Source: Cryptomeria japonica (Eukaryota > Streptophyta > Pinopsida > Cupressales > Cupressaceae). Taken from it: 64,000 bases of DNA. Below, in pieces: positions 45,222 through 56,462 of this stretch. The notes beneath the pieces were generated by a model. It was not told the origin of the DNA. It made no database searches and saw nothing but the letters and a program-made list of their open reading frames with translations. Location: assembly GCF_030272615.1 (NCBI RefSeq), contig NC_081410.1, positions 222,381,415 through 222,445,414 of the forward strand, in the 5' to 3' direction. A program made the position numbers and the translations under genes. Positions within the stretch are counted from its first letter, which is position 1. Each line of letters starts with the position of its first letter.

Positions 45222-45235
45222 AAAGAGGGGCAAAA
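45222..45235 (+). promoter_or_regulatory. Polypurine tract of E
   Basis: AAAGAGGGGCAAAA immediately before the LTR; identical in D at 55100-55113, with the 30 bases upstream also alike. Confidence 0.8.
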
Positions 45236-46029
45236 TGTAGACACCTAAAATTGTCATGTCTAATTAAATAAATATCTTTATTTATTTAATTACTTTAGCC
45301 TAATTCTTCTATTAATTAAATAAATCTTTATTTATTTCATTCATTCATTTATCCTCTTCTAGCCTTATTTCTCATTTAAATAAATATATTTATTTATTTA
45401 AATTATCCTTGTTCCTAAATTAAATAAATACTTTTATTTATTTAATTGATCCCACTTCCTCTATTAATTAAATAAATCTTTATTTATTTAATTAATTCAT
45501 TATCCTTTTCTACCTATGACACATGTCATTCATCTCTTAATTCATACACTACCTACCCTCTCATTATTTTATTATTTCCTCTACCTACCCTCTAATCATA
45601 GCTGACCATTTATCTTTTACACCTCTCAATCTTATCCCTCCATTTCATATAGTGTCTTCTATATAAGGAGATGCTTCCTTCATTATCAATCCCCCAACTA
45701 ACTAACGGATTGATCAATTGTCTACACTACGCTTTTGAACTTTCATATGTGATTCTACTTGCAACCACATTTATGTTCTTCGTTGAGCTCTTGTGCACAT
45801 ATAAAATCTGAGAGCAAATATATCAAGCAAGATCAATGGAGATAGGAAGAATGGAGATCCAAACCCTATTGGACATGTGATGGTATAATCTTTGTGATTT
45901 CATTTGATTTGCATTGTCTTAGGTAATCTTCATATGTTATGGTGGATCTTTGTTTTTGTTAGGCTAGGGTTTTGTGGTTGAATTCATTTAGTCTTTCAAC
46001 ATTGTTGCTATCCATTTTCACCATAAACA
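45236..46029 (+). repeat. 3' LTR of element E
   Basis: 794 bases, TGTAGACACC to CATAAACA. The five palindromes and TATA box of the 5' copy are kept, two palindromes with changed flanks. Confidence 0.92.
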
Positions 46030-46034
46030 AGAAC

Positions 46035-46300
46035 AACAGGGTCTTTGTTAATCTGATAATAGCACTATCTTGCTTAGTCAGATCCTTTTATGCTCCTATC
46101 TGCCTTCAATTCATTTTGCAGACACTCCTTCTGGTTTGGCAATAATCACACTACCACACTTAACCAAATTGCCAACATAATTACAAACAATTCATCGACC
46201 TTATAAGCAAATACAATAGGTCAATAACACATCACAAAACCTACAACTATCATCTAGATTACAAACATATCGGTTCAAACATGACCGTTAGATTACATAG
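46035..46300 (-). repeat. LTR of G, middle piece
   Basis: Lies between the AGAAC duplication of E and the CATAG duplication of D. No gene. Assigned by its position between the two other pieces. Confidence 0.7.
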
Positions 46301-47898
46301 TGTAGACACCTAAAAATGGTCAACGCTTGCAGAATCATACTTTAACATTTGCGCATTGCCTTATTTTAGGTTTTTGCGTCGCATTAACATTTCTCCTATG
46401 ATTCGCACTTGGTCTTTATCGTTTGCGAGCATCAAGTCCTTCTTCTTCATTCTTCATTTATCTTGCTCTCGAATTTAGTCTTGTCGACAACACTCTCCAG
46501 TCATGATTTTGATCGATCTTATCCTGTCGCATCAATGTGCGTGCTCATTTGTCATCATTTTGGACATCATCAATCCTAATTAGGGTTTTGTCCTCTTATC
46601 AATCTTATCATCTGGCGATCGATTTTTCATCAATCCTTATCATTTTCAATCTTGTCATTTTGCGATTGATTTGTCATCGATCGTTGTCATGTTCGATCTT
46701 GTCATTTTGCGATCGATTTGTCATCGATCGTGGTCATTTTCAATCTTGTCATCTTACAATCTAATTTGTCATCGATCCTTGTTCTCTTATCAATTTTGTC
46801 ATTTTGCGATCAATTTGCCATCAATCGTCATCTTTCTCAATTGTGTCAATTTGGATCAATTATTCATTGTTCCTCATCAATTGGCGCATTTATCAATCAA
46901 ATCGTTTGTCAGCATTGGTCCTTTATCAGTCAGAATCATGATTAAATCAAATCGATATCGATTATCCTTTGTCAAGACCTAATTGTCATCCTTGCATTTC
47001 TAATTCATCTTCTAGGGTTTTATGATTTATTCATTTAATCCTATTTGTCATTTCTCTCTCTAGGTTAAATAAATTATTTATTTATCCTAGGTCTTCGTGT
47101 CACAATTAAATGTTCATTTAATTGGCTAATTATTCCTCTTTTTATGAATTGATTAATAAATGACAAATTATTAATTAATTCACCTAATTTCTCTTAATTC
47201 CTAATTTCCTAATTTTCATCAATTTCTTAATTCCTAATTTTCTTCTTTTTCTAATTTTCTATTTTTCTAATTCCTAATTTCAATTTCCTCCTATTTTCCT
47301 CCTAATTTCATGGGAATGACATTTCAATTTGTCATAATTTGTCATAATTGACAATCAATCAATTTTGACATAGAAAGTTGTCATAATTTTGTCATGAATT
47401 ATCAATCAATCAATTTTGCATAGAAAGTGCAAATTTGTCATAATTTGTCATAATTTGTCATATTGATTTGCAATTTCCATTTGAATTGAATCATGCTAAT
47501 TTGATCATTTCTCCAATTTATCTATAAATTGGATGAATTTCTTCAATCCTGATCTAATAATCACATTATCTAATAATCATATTATCGAATAATCACTTTG
47601 TCAAATCAATCACGCTTCGAGTATTCTTGAGCAATCATCTTGTCTACTTGCTTTCATATCATGATCATGCACTTGTAGGTGAGATCCACAACAAAGTTAT
47701 TTGAAGGAGAAAGAAGGACAATGGAGCTGCATGAAGGAGACATTCGAATCTGCATCTGGTTTGCTTAGTTTTTAGTTTTGAATGTTTTATTTTCATGTCT
47801 TTATTGAGTGTGTTAGGATTGATCATTGCAATCTACTTTTGTGATTGAGCTATTATTAATATTACTTGCTTTGATGATTTCCCGATTTCCTATCTACA
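46301..47898 (+). repeat. 5' LTR of element D
   Basis: 1598 bases, TGTAGACACC to TATCTACA. About 250 bases longer than the 3' copy because of a minisatellite at 46566-46855. Also repeats of TTTGTCATAA near 47325-47465. Confidence 0.9.
46566..46855 (+). repeat. Minisatellite in the 5' LTR of D
   Basis: About five or six units of 47-50 bases with core GATCGATTTGTCATCGATCG and TCTTGTCATTTTG. The 3' LTR keeps fewer than two units (about 55325-55405). Confidence 0.85.
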
Positions 47899-47903
47899 TT
47901 AAT

Positions 47904-47922
47904 TGGTGAACCCGACGTGAAC
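47904..47922 (+). promoter_or_regulatory. Primer binding site of D
   Basis: TGGTGAACCCGACGTGAAC, five bases after the LTR. Different from E and not assigned to a tRNA. Confidence 0.7.
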
Positions 47923-49945
47923 TAACCCCCTAACCATGCTTTTGAGTGCTTTTGAGTTGATTTGCAGGTGAAAAACTCAAGAAACAGGGCGACCCAGGGC
48001 TTTCTGGACACTTCTGCGCCTGTGTCAAGGACAATCTGCGCCTATGTCAAGCATTCTGCGCCTATGTAGGGCCAGAAATAGAGGTCAAAGACAGTGTTTT
48101 TCACTTGCAAATTGTTTTCTTTTGCATTCTGTTTCTGCTTTTTTTTGGTTTTTTGGTACTGATTCTCTGTGCAGCACCTTGGCATATGCATGACAAAGAC
48201 AACAAATGAAACTACTAACATTTTTTATGCAGGTTCAATAGTCGAAGACTAAACATATCAAACTTCTGACTTGGGTTTTGCAGGTTGCCTTGGACTACAA
48301 CTAAACTTTGTGTTTGTAATTAATATTTAGGCACCTAGTATGATTTCTAAATAGGATGGAATGAATGTGTGTTTGCTTTGATTGTTGAGTTTGACATTGG
48401 AGTAGGAGAGTATGCTCTCATCCTTCTTAGGGTGATCAGAAATCTAGATCTTCGATACCATGCTCATGTTTTTGATTGTGTGTCATCTTTAGAGGGCCTG
48501 CCTTCCCGACCACTTGCTTTTGCAAGCAAGTGATAATCGTGAGAAGGGAACAACCCAAAGTGAGTACGGCTAGAATACCTTGGCATTCTAACTCACTATA
48601 AACAAATACCTGATGGGCGAAAGCTTTGAAGGAAGGGTTACGTGGGAATTGCAGTTACTTGGGAAGTGATGACCCTTGAACTCTTTCTCATATCAACATC
48701 TAAGTAGGGACTCACGGTCTAAATCGTGCTTGCGCGACTACATTTGTTTGGTATCTTGGTGGGTTTAATGTCTCAATCACGCTTGTGTGACACCAAGGAG
48801 TAATGCTTAACAGAAATCCTTACTAAACGCCTTGTATTTAGAGGTCAAAAATCCTTCTAGTTGCTTGAGAAGGACAAGTTCGGATACTTGGAAGAGATAC
48901 TAAGTTCGCCATGGGGAGATTTCCATGGGGACTGATGCTTGGCTGCCCTGAGAAGTGAGTGTCGTGGAGGGGAGCCTGTGGGGTCAAGCATCTATGTATT
49001 CTCCTTGAATCTCATAATGAGTCTACCTCTCAAGTACCTAATGTCCTTGCCTACCATAAGAAATGTGTGAATGAGCATGATTGTCTTGAGTCTAGGTTGA
49101 AATATCTTGTCTTCTTTGCTTGTCAAAAGTTGAATTGCATCTCATTTCAGAAAAACAAGGCAAATTGATTCAAAACAAGGTTAAACATAAGAACATTTCA
49201 TCCAACAAAGTTCAAAGCACCTTCAAACATGGTTGTCAAACATTTTTCAAAATCTTGTCCCAACATTCATGTCACTTAGATTTACGTTCATCTTAGGTTT
49301 GCATTTTGCAAATTCATTGTCAATATCCAAGGTTAAGTTTCACCTAGGTCATACTCCTTTGCATATCAATAAGGGTCATCCATTTGCATGTATCCTCTTG
49401 CATTAGAGTAATACCATTTCATAATTCAAACTTAGGTTGACATTGTCATACATTTGCATTTACATACCCTAGGTCTCTTCATTAAGTTTAGGTCATTATC
49501 ATATCATATTAGGGTCATTTGCATAGTAATTTTCCCTTTGCATATAATGTCAAAACTAGGTTTTGTCATACTTGAGTAATCCAAATCTTTGATAAACCCT
49601 AAGTCATTGTTAAGAAGTCTAGACCTTATCAAACCTTTTCTCTTTATGTCATTATTGTCATTTGGTCAAACCTAGCTTAGTATCCAAGCATATAGGGGAG
49701 ACATTGTCATTTTGTCCTTTTGTCACTTGGTCCTTTTGTCCTTTGAGGTCTAGACATCATTTCAATTTCCTAAGGGTCTCTTTTAGATTTGCATTCCAAA
49801 AAGTTTGTCAAAATCTTGAAAAACAACCAAAAACATAGGTTGCATTCTTGCCATAGATTGCATTTTCATCTATTTAGTTTGCATTTAGTTGCATATCATA
49901 CATTATCCTTGAAAAATTCCAAAAATATTACATTTGCATAGTGAC
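47923..49945 (+). other. Leader of element D
   Basis: About 2 kb non-coding. Three copies of TGCGCC(T/A)(G)TGTC-type words at 48015-48069; shared blocks 1 (48484-48608, with a CACTTGC/GCAAGTG hairpin) and 2 (48846-49012, GATGCTTG 48934-48941 with CAAGCATC 48985-48992). 49200-49930 is rich in CATTTGCAT and GGTCAT words with no frame of interest. Confidence 0.7.
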
Positions 49946-52816
49946 ATGACTATTGAAACAAGGTTCCAAGCACCAATGATGCAACAAAGTTTGACATATC
50001 AACCAATAATGCAATCACAATTATATCCAACCCAACAACAAGGCAATATCGATCAAACTTTTTATGATGAAACAAGTCTCCAAATACAAAAACTAGAGGA
50101 CAAACTAGCTCAAGAAGAGGAGATTTTGGAACAAAGAGTGAAAAACATTGAGAAGAATAGATCACAAATGTCCAAAATGTTTCGAAAATTTCCAGGTCGA
50201 AATCCAAAGATTGAGCCAATTGATGTAAGATCTCTTCTTGAACGATCAGACATACCAGCTCTCCTCTCACAAATAGAGATGATGAAACAATTTCAAGAAA
50301 AGAGACAACATCAATTTCAACATTATGTGCCTCCACAACAAGAACAAGAAGGTGTTTACTATCAATCAGATTTTCAACCAATGGTTCAACCAATTGTTCA
50401 ACATATACAGCCAATACAACCAATGGTCCAATTTCAACAATATGTCCAACCAACTATACAATGTCCACAAATGGTTCAACCAATGGTGGAATATCAATGT
50501 CAACAACCACAACCAAAAATTCAAAAACAAAGGTTGCAGCACACACCAACCCAAGTTTCAAACATGTCAGAACAATTGAACCAATTCCAATATCAAAACA
50601 TGACATCAGATCAGAACCAACTTCTTGCCAAACAAGTTCAAATTCTAGATACAACCATGTCAAAACCTCGAAAGAAAGGTGGCTTTATTGCAATGCTCTT
50701 TAGGAAATTACCAAGTGAGTTTATTGAGGAAGATCAAGATAATACACTTATGTCTAGCAATGCCTCATCCCCTCGCAAACAAATTGACTCCCTAGTGGCA
50801 TCTATCCCTACACCTTTAGAAGTTTCACAAGAACCTTCCATATTGTCCTCATCAAATAATACACCCAAGGATGCAATTATCCAAGGGCTATCCATCATTG
50901 ATTGCCAAGATAATCCAATTCATGATGCACATCCTTGTCATGTTTCAAAAATACAAGACCCAATTCCACCATGCACTTTATTTCCATTACTTGTTTTAGA
51001 GGACCCCATTCGAAGTCCCTCTTCCTCATGTTCAAGCATTGATTCCTTGCCAGAATCCATCACAAATGTTCAAAGTGCATTTCCTTCATGCCAAAACATT
51101 GATTCCTTGTCAGAATTCTCCATGCATATCCAAAGTCCAACCTCATGTCAAGAGGATAATTTAGAGCATGAAGAAACATGTCTTAAAACAGATCAAGATC
51201 AAGATCCCGAAACCTTATCATCCCATCCAATTCTTGACCAGGACCCCATCTTCCCAGACACTCATGACGATTCCCCTATTCTTGTCCATCCTATCCAAAG
51301 TCCTATTGACACTCCATTCCCTAAGAAAGATCAAGATATCCCAGTCCATCCACTCCCAAATGATCCCCTTCCATTTCATGAAAAAAATGTCCTTTCAAAT
51401 CCCATTGACATTCAAGATATCCCTTCCATCCTTTCTGATGATCCCATTAAAAGTCCAGAGCAAAGCACCTTTAAAGAGGATTCCAATGATCTTCCTCCTT
51501 GTCAAGATCAAATTATTCCTTTAAATCCTCCACAAGATCCTTTTGTTCATCCATCTCCTTGTCTTAATGCTCCATATACACTCCAAGATCGCATTTCTTT
51601 TGATGATCCCATTATTTCACCCATTCCATCTCTTGAAGAACCTGGCATTGAACCATGTCCACTACACAATCCTAGTCCCCCTCATGATCCTAATCCCCCT
51701 CATGATTCTAACGTGTCAGTGCAAGATGTTCAAGAACCCTCGACATGCATAATGGGTTCTTCCACTTTGGTGCAATCCGATCCACTTCAAGATCTCATTA
51801 TTTCTCTCATATCATATCCACCTCATAATGGACTCGCGTCTTCTTCCCAAAGAAAAGAGTATCCTATAAGTCAAGATATTCATAAAGGCAAAGGAGTAGA
51901 TCTCCATAAGCAAGAATCCCTTCATGTTAAAGAATATCTTAAGGGTCATGTCTACACAACTCGCTCTCAAGACGTTGGTATCCCTCCATCAAAATCAAAA
52001 CATACACCTTCCCCATCATCCCTTCCATCCATCTTAGGTCCTTATATCCCTGCGTCCTGTATGCAAGGTCAACAAAGGCACACATCCTTGAGTAAATTCC
52101 ATCCGTCCAACAGAACTCCATTTCATTCATATCCATCCATGCATTCCTTTCCCCCTCCAAGCAATTTGGATGCCAAGTATAAACGTCATAAGTCTAGCAA
52201 TCCACATGTATTCAAGGATCAACATGTCCAATATAATCGACATGTCAAAACAAAGAACAATATGATCTATAAAGAAAAAAATATATCCAAAAGGCCACAA
52301 AGGCCCACTGAGCAAAATAAAGCAAAGTCAAAATATATATGGGTTCCTAAATCCCTTGTGCAAGCAATGCACTCCAAGGAACCACAAAAGCATGAAAAAT
52401 CAAAAACCATGTGGATCCCTAAGCGGCTCCTTGAAGCACAAAAGCCTAAAGAAACATCCAACTTGGCATCCAAAGTTGCTATTCCTCCATCCAACCGTCT
52501 CAAATTTGTTCCTCCATCACCTTCTTCATCCATTTTGGGCCCTTATGTCCCAAAATCCCAAGCTATTCCTCCATCCAAATCTCACAATCTGAGATCCATT
52601 TTTTTTTTTTTCTCCATTAGTCCATCACCCCTCAAGGTGTGTGCCAATGTTGATCTTGCCAACATTTCCATCCACTCAAGCATAGTTCTTCCAATACCCT
52701 ATCCATTATCCAATGCATATTTTTCATCCTTCGATCCCTTTGATCCAATCATTTGCATAAATCCTTGCCTTAGTTTCATCTCATTTTCCATGTCCTTATC
52801 CTACCAATGTCTTTGA
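49946..52816 (+). CDS. Intact 957-codon ORF of D, unrecognised
   Basis: Starts MTIETRFQAP (an in-frame TTG lies 12 bases upstream; the ATG is chosen). Residues ~1-120: Gln-rich with a helix EDKLAQEEEILEQRVKNIEK and FRKFPGRNPKIEP. Residues ~120-260: Gln/Pro-rich repeats of QPMVQ type. A second FRKLPSEF follows. Residues ~270-620: Asp/Pro/Ser-rich with repeated IDSLPES and DPI. The last third is basic, with repeats YIWVPKSL and MWIPKRL, and ILGPYIP and ILGPYVP. No pol, zinc-knuckle or capsid motif. Probably disordered; a gag-like role is a guess. It is the only long uninterrupted ORF in the window. Confidence 0.65.
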   Translation: MTIETRFQAPMMQQSLTYQPIMQSQLYPTQQQGNIDQTFYDETSLQIQKLEDKLAQEEEILEQRVKNIEKNRSQMSKMFRKFPGRNPKIEPIDVRSLLERSDIPALLSQIEMMKQFQEKRQHQFQHYVPPQQEQEGVYYQSDFQPMVQPIVQHIQPIQPMVQFQQYVQPTIQCPQMVQPMVEYQCQQPQPKIQKQRLQHTPTQVSNMSEQLNQFQYQNMTSDQNQLLAKQVQILDTTMSKPRKKGGFIAMLFRKLPSEFIEEDQDNTLMSSNASSPRKQIDSLVASIPTPLEVSQEPSILSSSNNTPKDAIIQGLSIIDCQDNPIHDAHPCHVSKIQDPIPPCTLFPLLVLEDPIRSPSSSCSSIDSLPESITNVQSAFPSCQNIDSLSEFSMHIQSPTSCQEDNLEHEETCLKTDQDQDPETLSSHPILDQDPIFPDTHDDSPILVHPIQSPIDTPFPKKDQDIPVHPLPNDPLPFHEKNVLSNPIDIQDIPSILSDDPIKSPEQSTFKEDSNDLPPCQDQIIPLNPPQDPFVHPSPCLNAPYTLQDRISFDDPIISPIPSLEEPGIEPCPLHNPSPPHDPNPPHDSNVSVQDVQEPSTCIMGSSTLVQSDPLQDLIISLISYPPHNGLASSSQRKEYPISQDIHKGKGVDLHKQESLHVKEYLKGHVYTTRSQDVGIPPSKSKHTPSPSSLPSILGPYIPASCMQGQQRHTSLSKFHPSNRTPFHSYPSMHSFPPPSNLDAKYKRHKSSNPHVFKDQHVQYNRHVKTKNNMIYKEKNISKRPQRPTEQNKAKSKYIWVPKSLVQAMHSKEPQKHEKSKTMWIPKRLLEAQKPKETSNLASKVAIPPSNRLKFVPPSPSSSILGPYVPKSQAIPPSKSHNLRSIFFFFSISPSPLKVCANVDLANISIHSSIVLPIPYPLSNAYFSSFDPFDPIICINPCLSFISFSMSLSYQCL

Positions 52817-53722
52817 GCATACTTTTAAAGGTCATGGTCCATTTTTTTCAAGGCTACTCTCCAAACAAACAGACGCTTGAGTCCTTCTTCCATCCCCTAT
52901 CATGTGTCCATCTTCTATTGAAAAAGCTCAAAAATACAAAAAAAATCAAAAAAGTGAAGAAAAAAAGGAAAAGAAAAAAAAAAAAGTAAAGCAAAAATAA
53001 TTCGTCCACTGGTGAAAACCTGGCAAACAGGCGCCTTGGGCAAGTACCGTGATGAAAACCTGGCAAACAGGCGTCATGCGTAATCTATGAACTTCTTGCA
53101 TACCACACTTGGGGGCAGGTTTCCTCCTTCATATCCTATTGCCCTTCATTATCCTATCGAACCCCTGTCATTACCCTCCATTGTCCTATAGTCCATCATG
53201 TCCATTTCCTCTTTCCACCTTTGATCTTGACAAGGCTAAGGATCTTCATGAGCATCATGTATCTTGTTTGCAGCTTTTAGTCCATCATAGCTTTTGGTCA
53301 TTTATCCATTTTCTTATTATAACTTTTCATCCATATTCCCTGTCTTATTGCAACTTTCTACCACTATCCCTTAGCCTACCCCGACCTTCAGTCCATGTCC
53401 CTTATCCATTCTTGGTCTTTCTTATCCTATCCATATCTTATCACTATCCATACACTCTTTTTCATTCCTTGATCTTGATCTGACATAAGGACGCAAAATT
53501 TAAACATAGTTTCAAAAACCTCTTGACATGTCCCTCATGCCATGTTCCTGCTTTACATTGTCATATCCAGTCTCTTGTCCCATCACACAATAGCCCTTGA
53601 AAATTGCATCTGTATTGTCTCCATACTCAAAGGCCTTTGTCTTCCCTCTATCCACCATCATTTCAGAAAGCCTATTTATTCACCTGTCATATTCCTTGCC
53701 TTGCTAGACACTGGGGGCAAAA
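52817..53722 (+). other. 3' non-coding region of D with A-rich tract and conserved motif
   Basis: 52919-52995 is A-rich; 53002-53095 carries GGTGAAAACCTGGCAAACAGG twice around CAAGTACCGTGATG, each with a CCTG/CAGG hairpin. CTTGGGGGCAGG near 53108 and ACTGGGGGCAAAA near 53708 resemble purine tracts. No gene. Confidence 0.6.
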
Positions 53723-54045
53723 TCATAAAAATTGAAAAATGTCCTGAAATAATTCAAAAAAAAATTGAAAAATGTCCTGAAATAATTCAAAAAAAAAATT
53801 GAAAAATGTCTTGAAAAAATCATAAAAATTGAAAAATGTCCTGAAATAATTCAAAAAAAAAATTGAAAATGTCCTGAAATAATTCAAAAAAATTGAAAAT
53901 GTCCTGAAATAATTCAAAAAAATTGAAAAAATGTCCTGAAATAATTGAAAAAAATTGAAAAATGTCCTGAAATAATGTCAAAAAAAAATTGAAAATGTCC
54001 TGAAATAATTCAAAAAAATTGAAAAAATGTCCTAAAAAAAATCCC
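53723..54045 (+). repeat. AT-rich minisatellite in D
   Basis: About ten copies of AAATTGAAAAATGTCCTGAA followed by ATAATTCAAAA, unit about 30 bases with varying A runs. Minus-strand frames here are only repeat shadows. Confidence 0.9.
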
Positions 54046-55099
54046 TAAAAAGTCAAATAAAGTCTTGAAAAAATGAACACAAAAAAAAAAATTGTAAAAT
54101 CTCGAAAAGCAAAACAAAAAAAAAAAAAAAAAAATCAATAATCCCCTTTGTGCATACGACAAATCACTGAGCACACATCCAATGACACGCAATCCAACAC
54201 TGTGATTTACTGCAAATCACACATTAACAGATGAACTTTTCCATCAAACCAGACATTCAAACTAATTACAATTGTCATATCAATCGAACATCAACATCAA
54301 TATCATCTATCCTTGTCACTACTATCATGGGTCTTATACAGGGTGTGGTATTCTCGAAACCAGACTGTGTCCTGTCTTAGACGGGGTACCGCATTCCCTG
54401 AAACCAGACAGCATGATTGCCCTATTAGCACTTTCAACTTTTGACAATGAAGATCAAGATGTTTGTTTGACTTGTTGGAATTAGTGAGTCTTATCATTTA
54501 TTGATTTATTTTCGATCATGTTCCTATGTTGCTCGATGATGTCACTGAGTGATTTAGAGTGACCGGGATGGTTCATGGTCCCTTTTGTCTTTTGTTGTGT
54601 TTGATGTTTGTGGAATGTTTGTCACAAACTGGGGCAACTATATCATTGGGTGTTTGTGATAAGTATGTTCGCTTTGTGAACGCCGCACATACCTCGACCC
54701 TTGATGTATGCACCCTAGGATGATTCACTCATTCCTTGTGTGCGATGTGTCTGTCTTACGCAAAGGGATTGCATTATCACTCTGGCCTTCATTGCCATGT
54801 TGCGCTGCATCCATTTTGCCATATCAAATAAAGGTTCTCACCTACTTCTGTGCATTGGTGAAAGCAAGTTTTTCTTCATCTCTACCTATCCTCTGTCTAA
54901 TTTCTTCTTACTAACATGTCTTCCGTCAGTCTTGGCAGTCCGTTTGATCCTATCATTTTCTATCATTCTTATCGATCAATTGGCCTCTTTTCTGGATGTT
55001 TCCGGCCAATTCCTCGAGGGGGCATGCATATGTCATTGTTATTGTCTAGGGCATTTTCATTATTGTTCTTTGAAACAACGCTTAAAATCGCATTGTCTC
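54046..55099 (+). other. 3' non-coding region of D, second part
   Basis: A-rich start with a long A run (54117-54133), then mixed sequence. CTCGAAACCAGAC / CCTGAAACCAGAC is repeated at about 54352 and 54397. No gene recognised. Confidence 0.5.
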
Positions 55100-55113
55100 A
55101 AAGAGGGGCAAAA
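55100..55113 (+). promoter_or_regulatory. Polypurine tract of D
   Basis: AAAGAGGGGCAAAA, identical to E. Confidence 0.8.
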
Positions 55114-56457
55114 TGTAGACGTCTAAAAATGGTCAACGCTTGTGGAGTCATACTTTAACATTTGCGCATTGCCTTATTTTAGGGTTTTTGCGTTGCATTA
55201 ACATTTCTCCTATGTTGCGCACTTGGTCTTTATCATTTGTGAGCATCGAGTCCTTCTGCATTCTTCATTTATCTCGCTTTCAAATTTGGTCTTGTCAATA
55301 ACAATCATCAGTCATGATTTTGGTCGATCCTTGTCCTCTTGTCAATTTTGTCATTTTGCGATCAATTTGTCATCAATCGTCGTCCTTCTCAACCATGTCA
55401 ATTTGGAGCAAGTAGTCATCGTTCCTTGTCAATTGGTGCATTTATTAATCAAATCATTTGTCAGCATTGGTCTTTTATCAAGTCAGAATCATGATCAAAT
55501 CGACCCTACATCAATTATCTTTTGTCAGGACCTAATTGTCATCCTTGCATTTCTAATTCATCTTTTAGGGTTTCATGATTTTATTCATTTAACCATGTTT
55601 ATCATTTCCCCCTCTAGGATTAATAAATTATTTATTTATCCTAAGTCTTCGTGTCACAATTAAATGTTTGTTTAATTGGCTAATTATTCCTCTTTTTATG
55701 AATTAATTAATAAATGAAAAATTGTTAACTAATTCACTTAATTTCCTAATTTTCATCAATTTCTAATTCCTAATTTCTATTTCATCTATTTTTCAATTCT
55801 CTCCTATTTTCCTCCTAATTTCATGGGAATGACATTTCAATTTGTCATAATTTGTCATAATTTGTCATAATTGACAATCAATCAATTTTGACATAGAAAG
55901 TTGTCATAATTTTGTCATGAATTATCAATCAATCAATTTTGACATAGAAAGTTGTCATAATTTTGTCATGAATTATCAATCAATCATTTTGCATAGAAAG
56001 TGCAAATTTGTCATAATTTGTCATAATTTGTCATATTGATCTGCAATTTCCATTTGAATTGAATCATGCTAATTTGAGCATTTCTCCAATTTATCTATAA
56101 ATTGGATGAATTTCTTCAATCCTGATCTAATAATCACATTATCTAATAATCACTTTGTCGAATCAATCACGCTTTGAGTACTCTTGCGCTAATTGTCAAT
56201 CTTGCTTTCACATTAGGTTTATGCACTTGAAGGTGAGATCCACAAACAAAAGCTATTTGAAGAAGAAAGAAGGACAATGGAGCCACATGAAGGAGACATT
56301 CAGATCTGCATTTGGTTTGCTTAGTTTTTAATCTTGAATGCTTTGCTTTCATGTCTCTATTGGATGTAATTAGGATTGATCATTGCATTTGAGCTTTTGT
56401 GATTGAGCTATGACTAATATTGATTTGCTTTGATGATTTCCCGATTTCCTAGCTACA
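55114..56457 (+). repeat. 3' LTR of element D
   Basis: 1344 bases, TGTAGACGTC to TAGCTACA. Minisatellite contracted; one extra unit of the ATTGTCATAA/ATCAATCAAT repeat near 55930-55990. Confidence 0.9.
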
Positions 56458-56462
56458 CATAG

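Larger units (their letters stand above)
15284..46029 (+). mobile_element. Element E: Tat-like Ty3/gypsy retrotransposon
   Basis: LTRs 15284-16077 and 45236-46029, both 794 bases, and the perfect duplication AGAAC (15279-15283 and 46030-46034). Own length is about 16.3 kb after removing C. Contains a long structured leader, gag, protease, G-patch, RT, two RNase H domains, integrase, and an antisense plant-mobile-domain gene between pol and the 3' LTR. Dual RNase H and extra antisense genes are known traits of the Tat lineage. By eye about 25-30 LTR differences (3-4%). Confidence 0.92.
46301..56457 (+). mobile_element. Element D: pol-less gypsy-related LTR retrotransposon
   Basis: LTRs 46301-47898 and 55114-56457 with the perfect duplication CATAG (46296-46300 and 56458-56462). 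Carries one intact ORF and no pol. Shares with E the polypurine tract, the first LTR bases TGTAGAC, the leader blocks, the 3' motif and the CGCCTGTGTC motif, but has a different primer site. Confidence 0.92.

Noticed and set aside
52919-52995. Poly(A) tail of a retroposon
   Set aside because: The A-rich tract is followed by the motif shared with E and has no target duplication; it belongs to D.
53723-54192. Minus-strand Phe-rich repeat protein
   Set aside because: Translation of the AT-rich minisatellite, not a gene.
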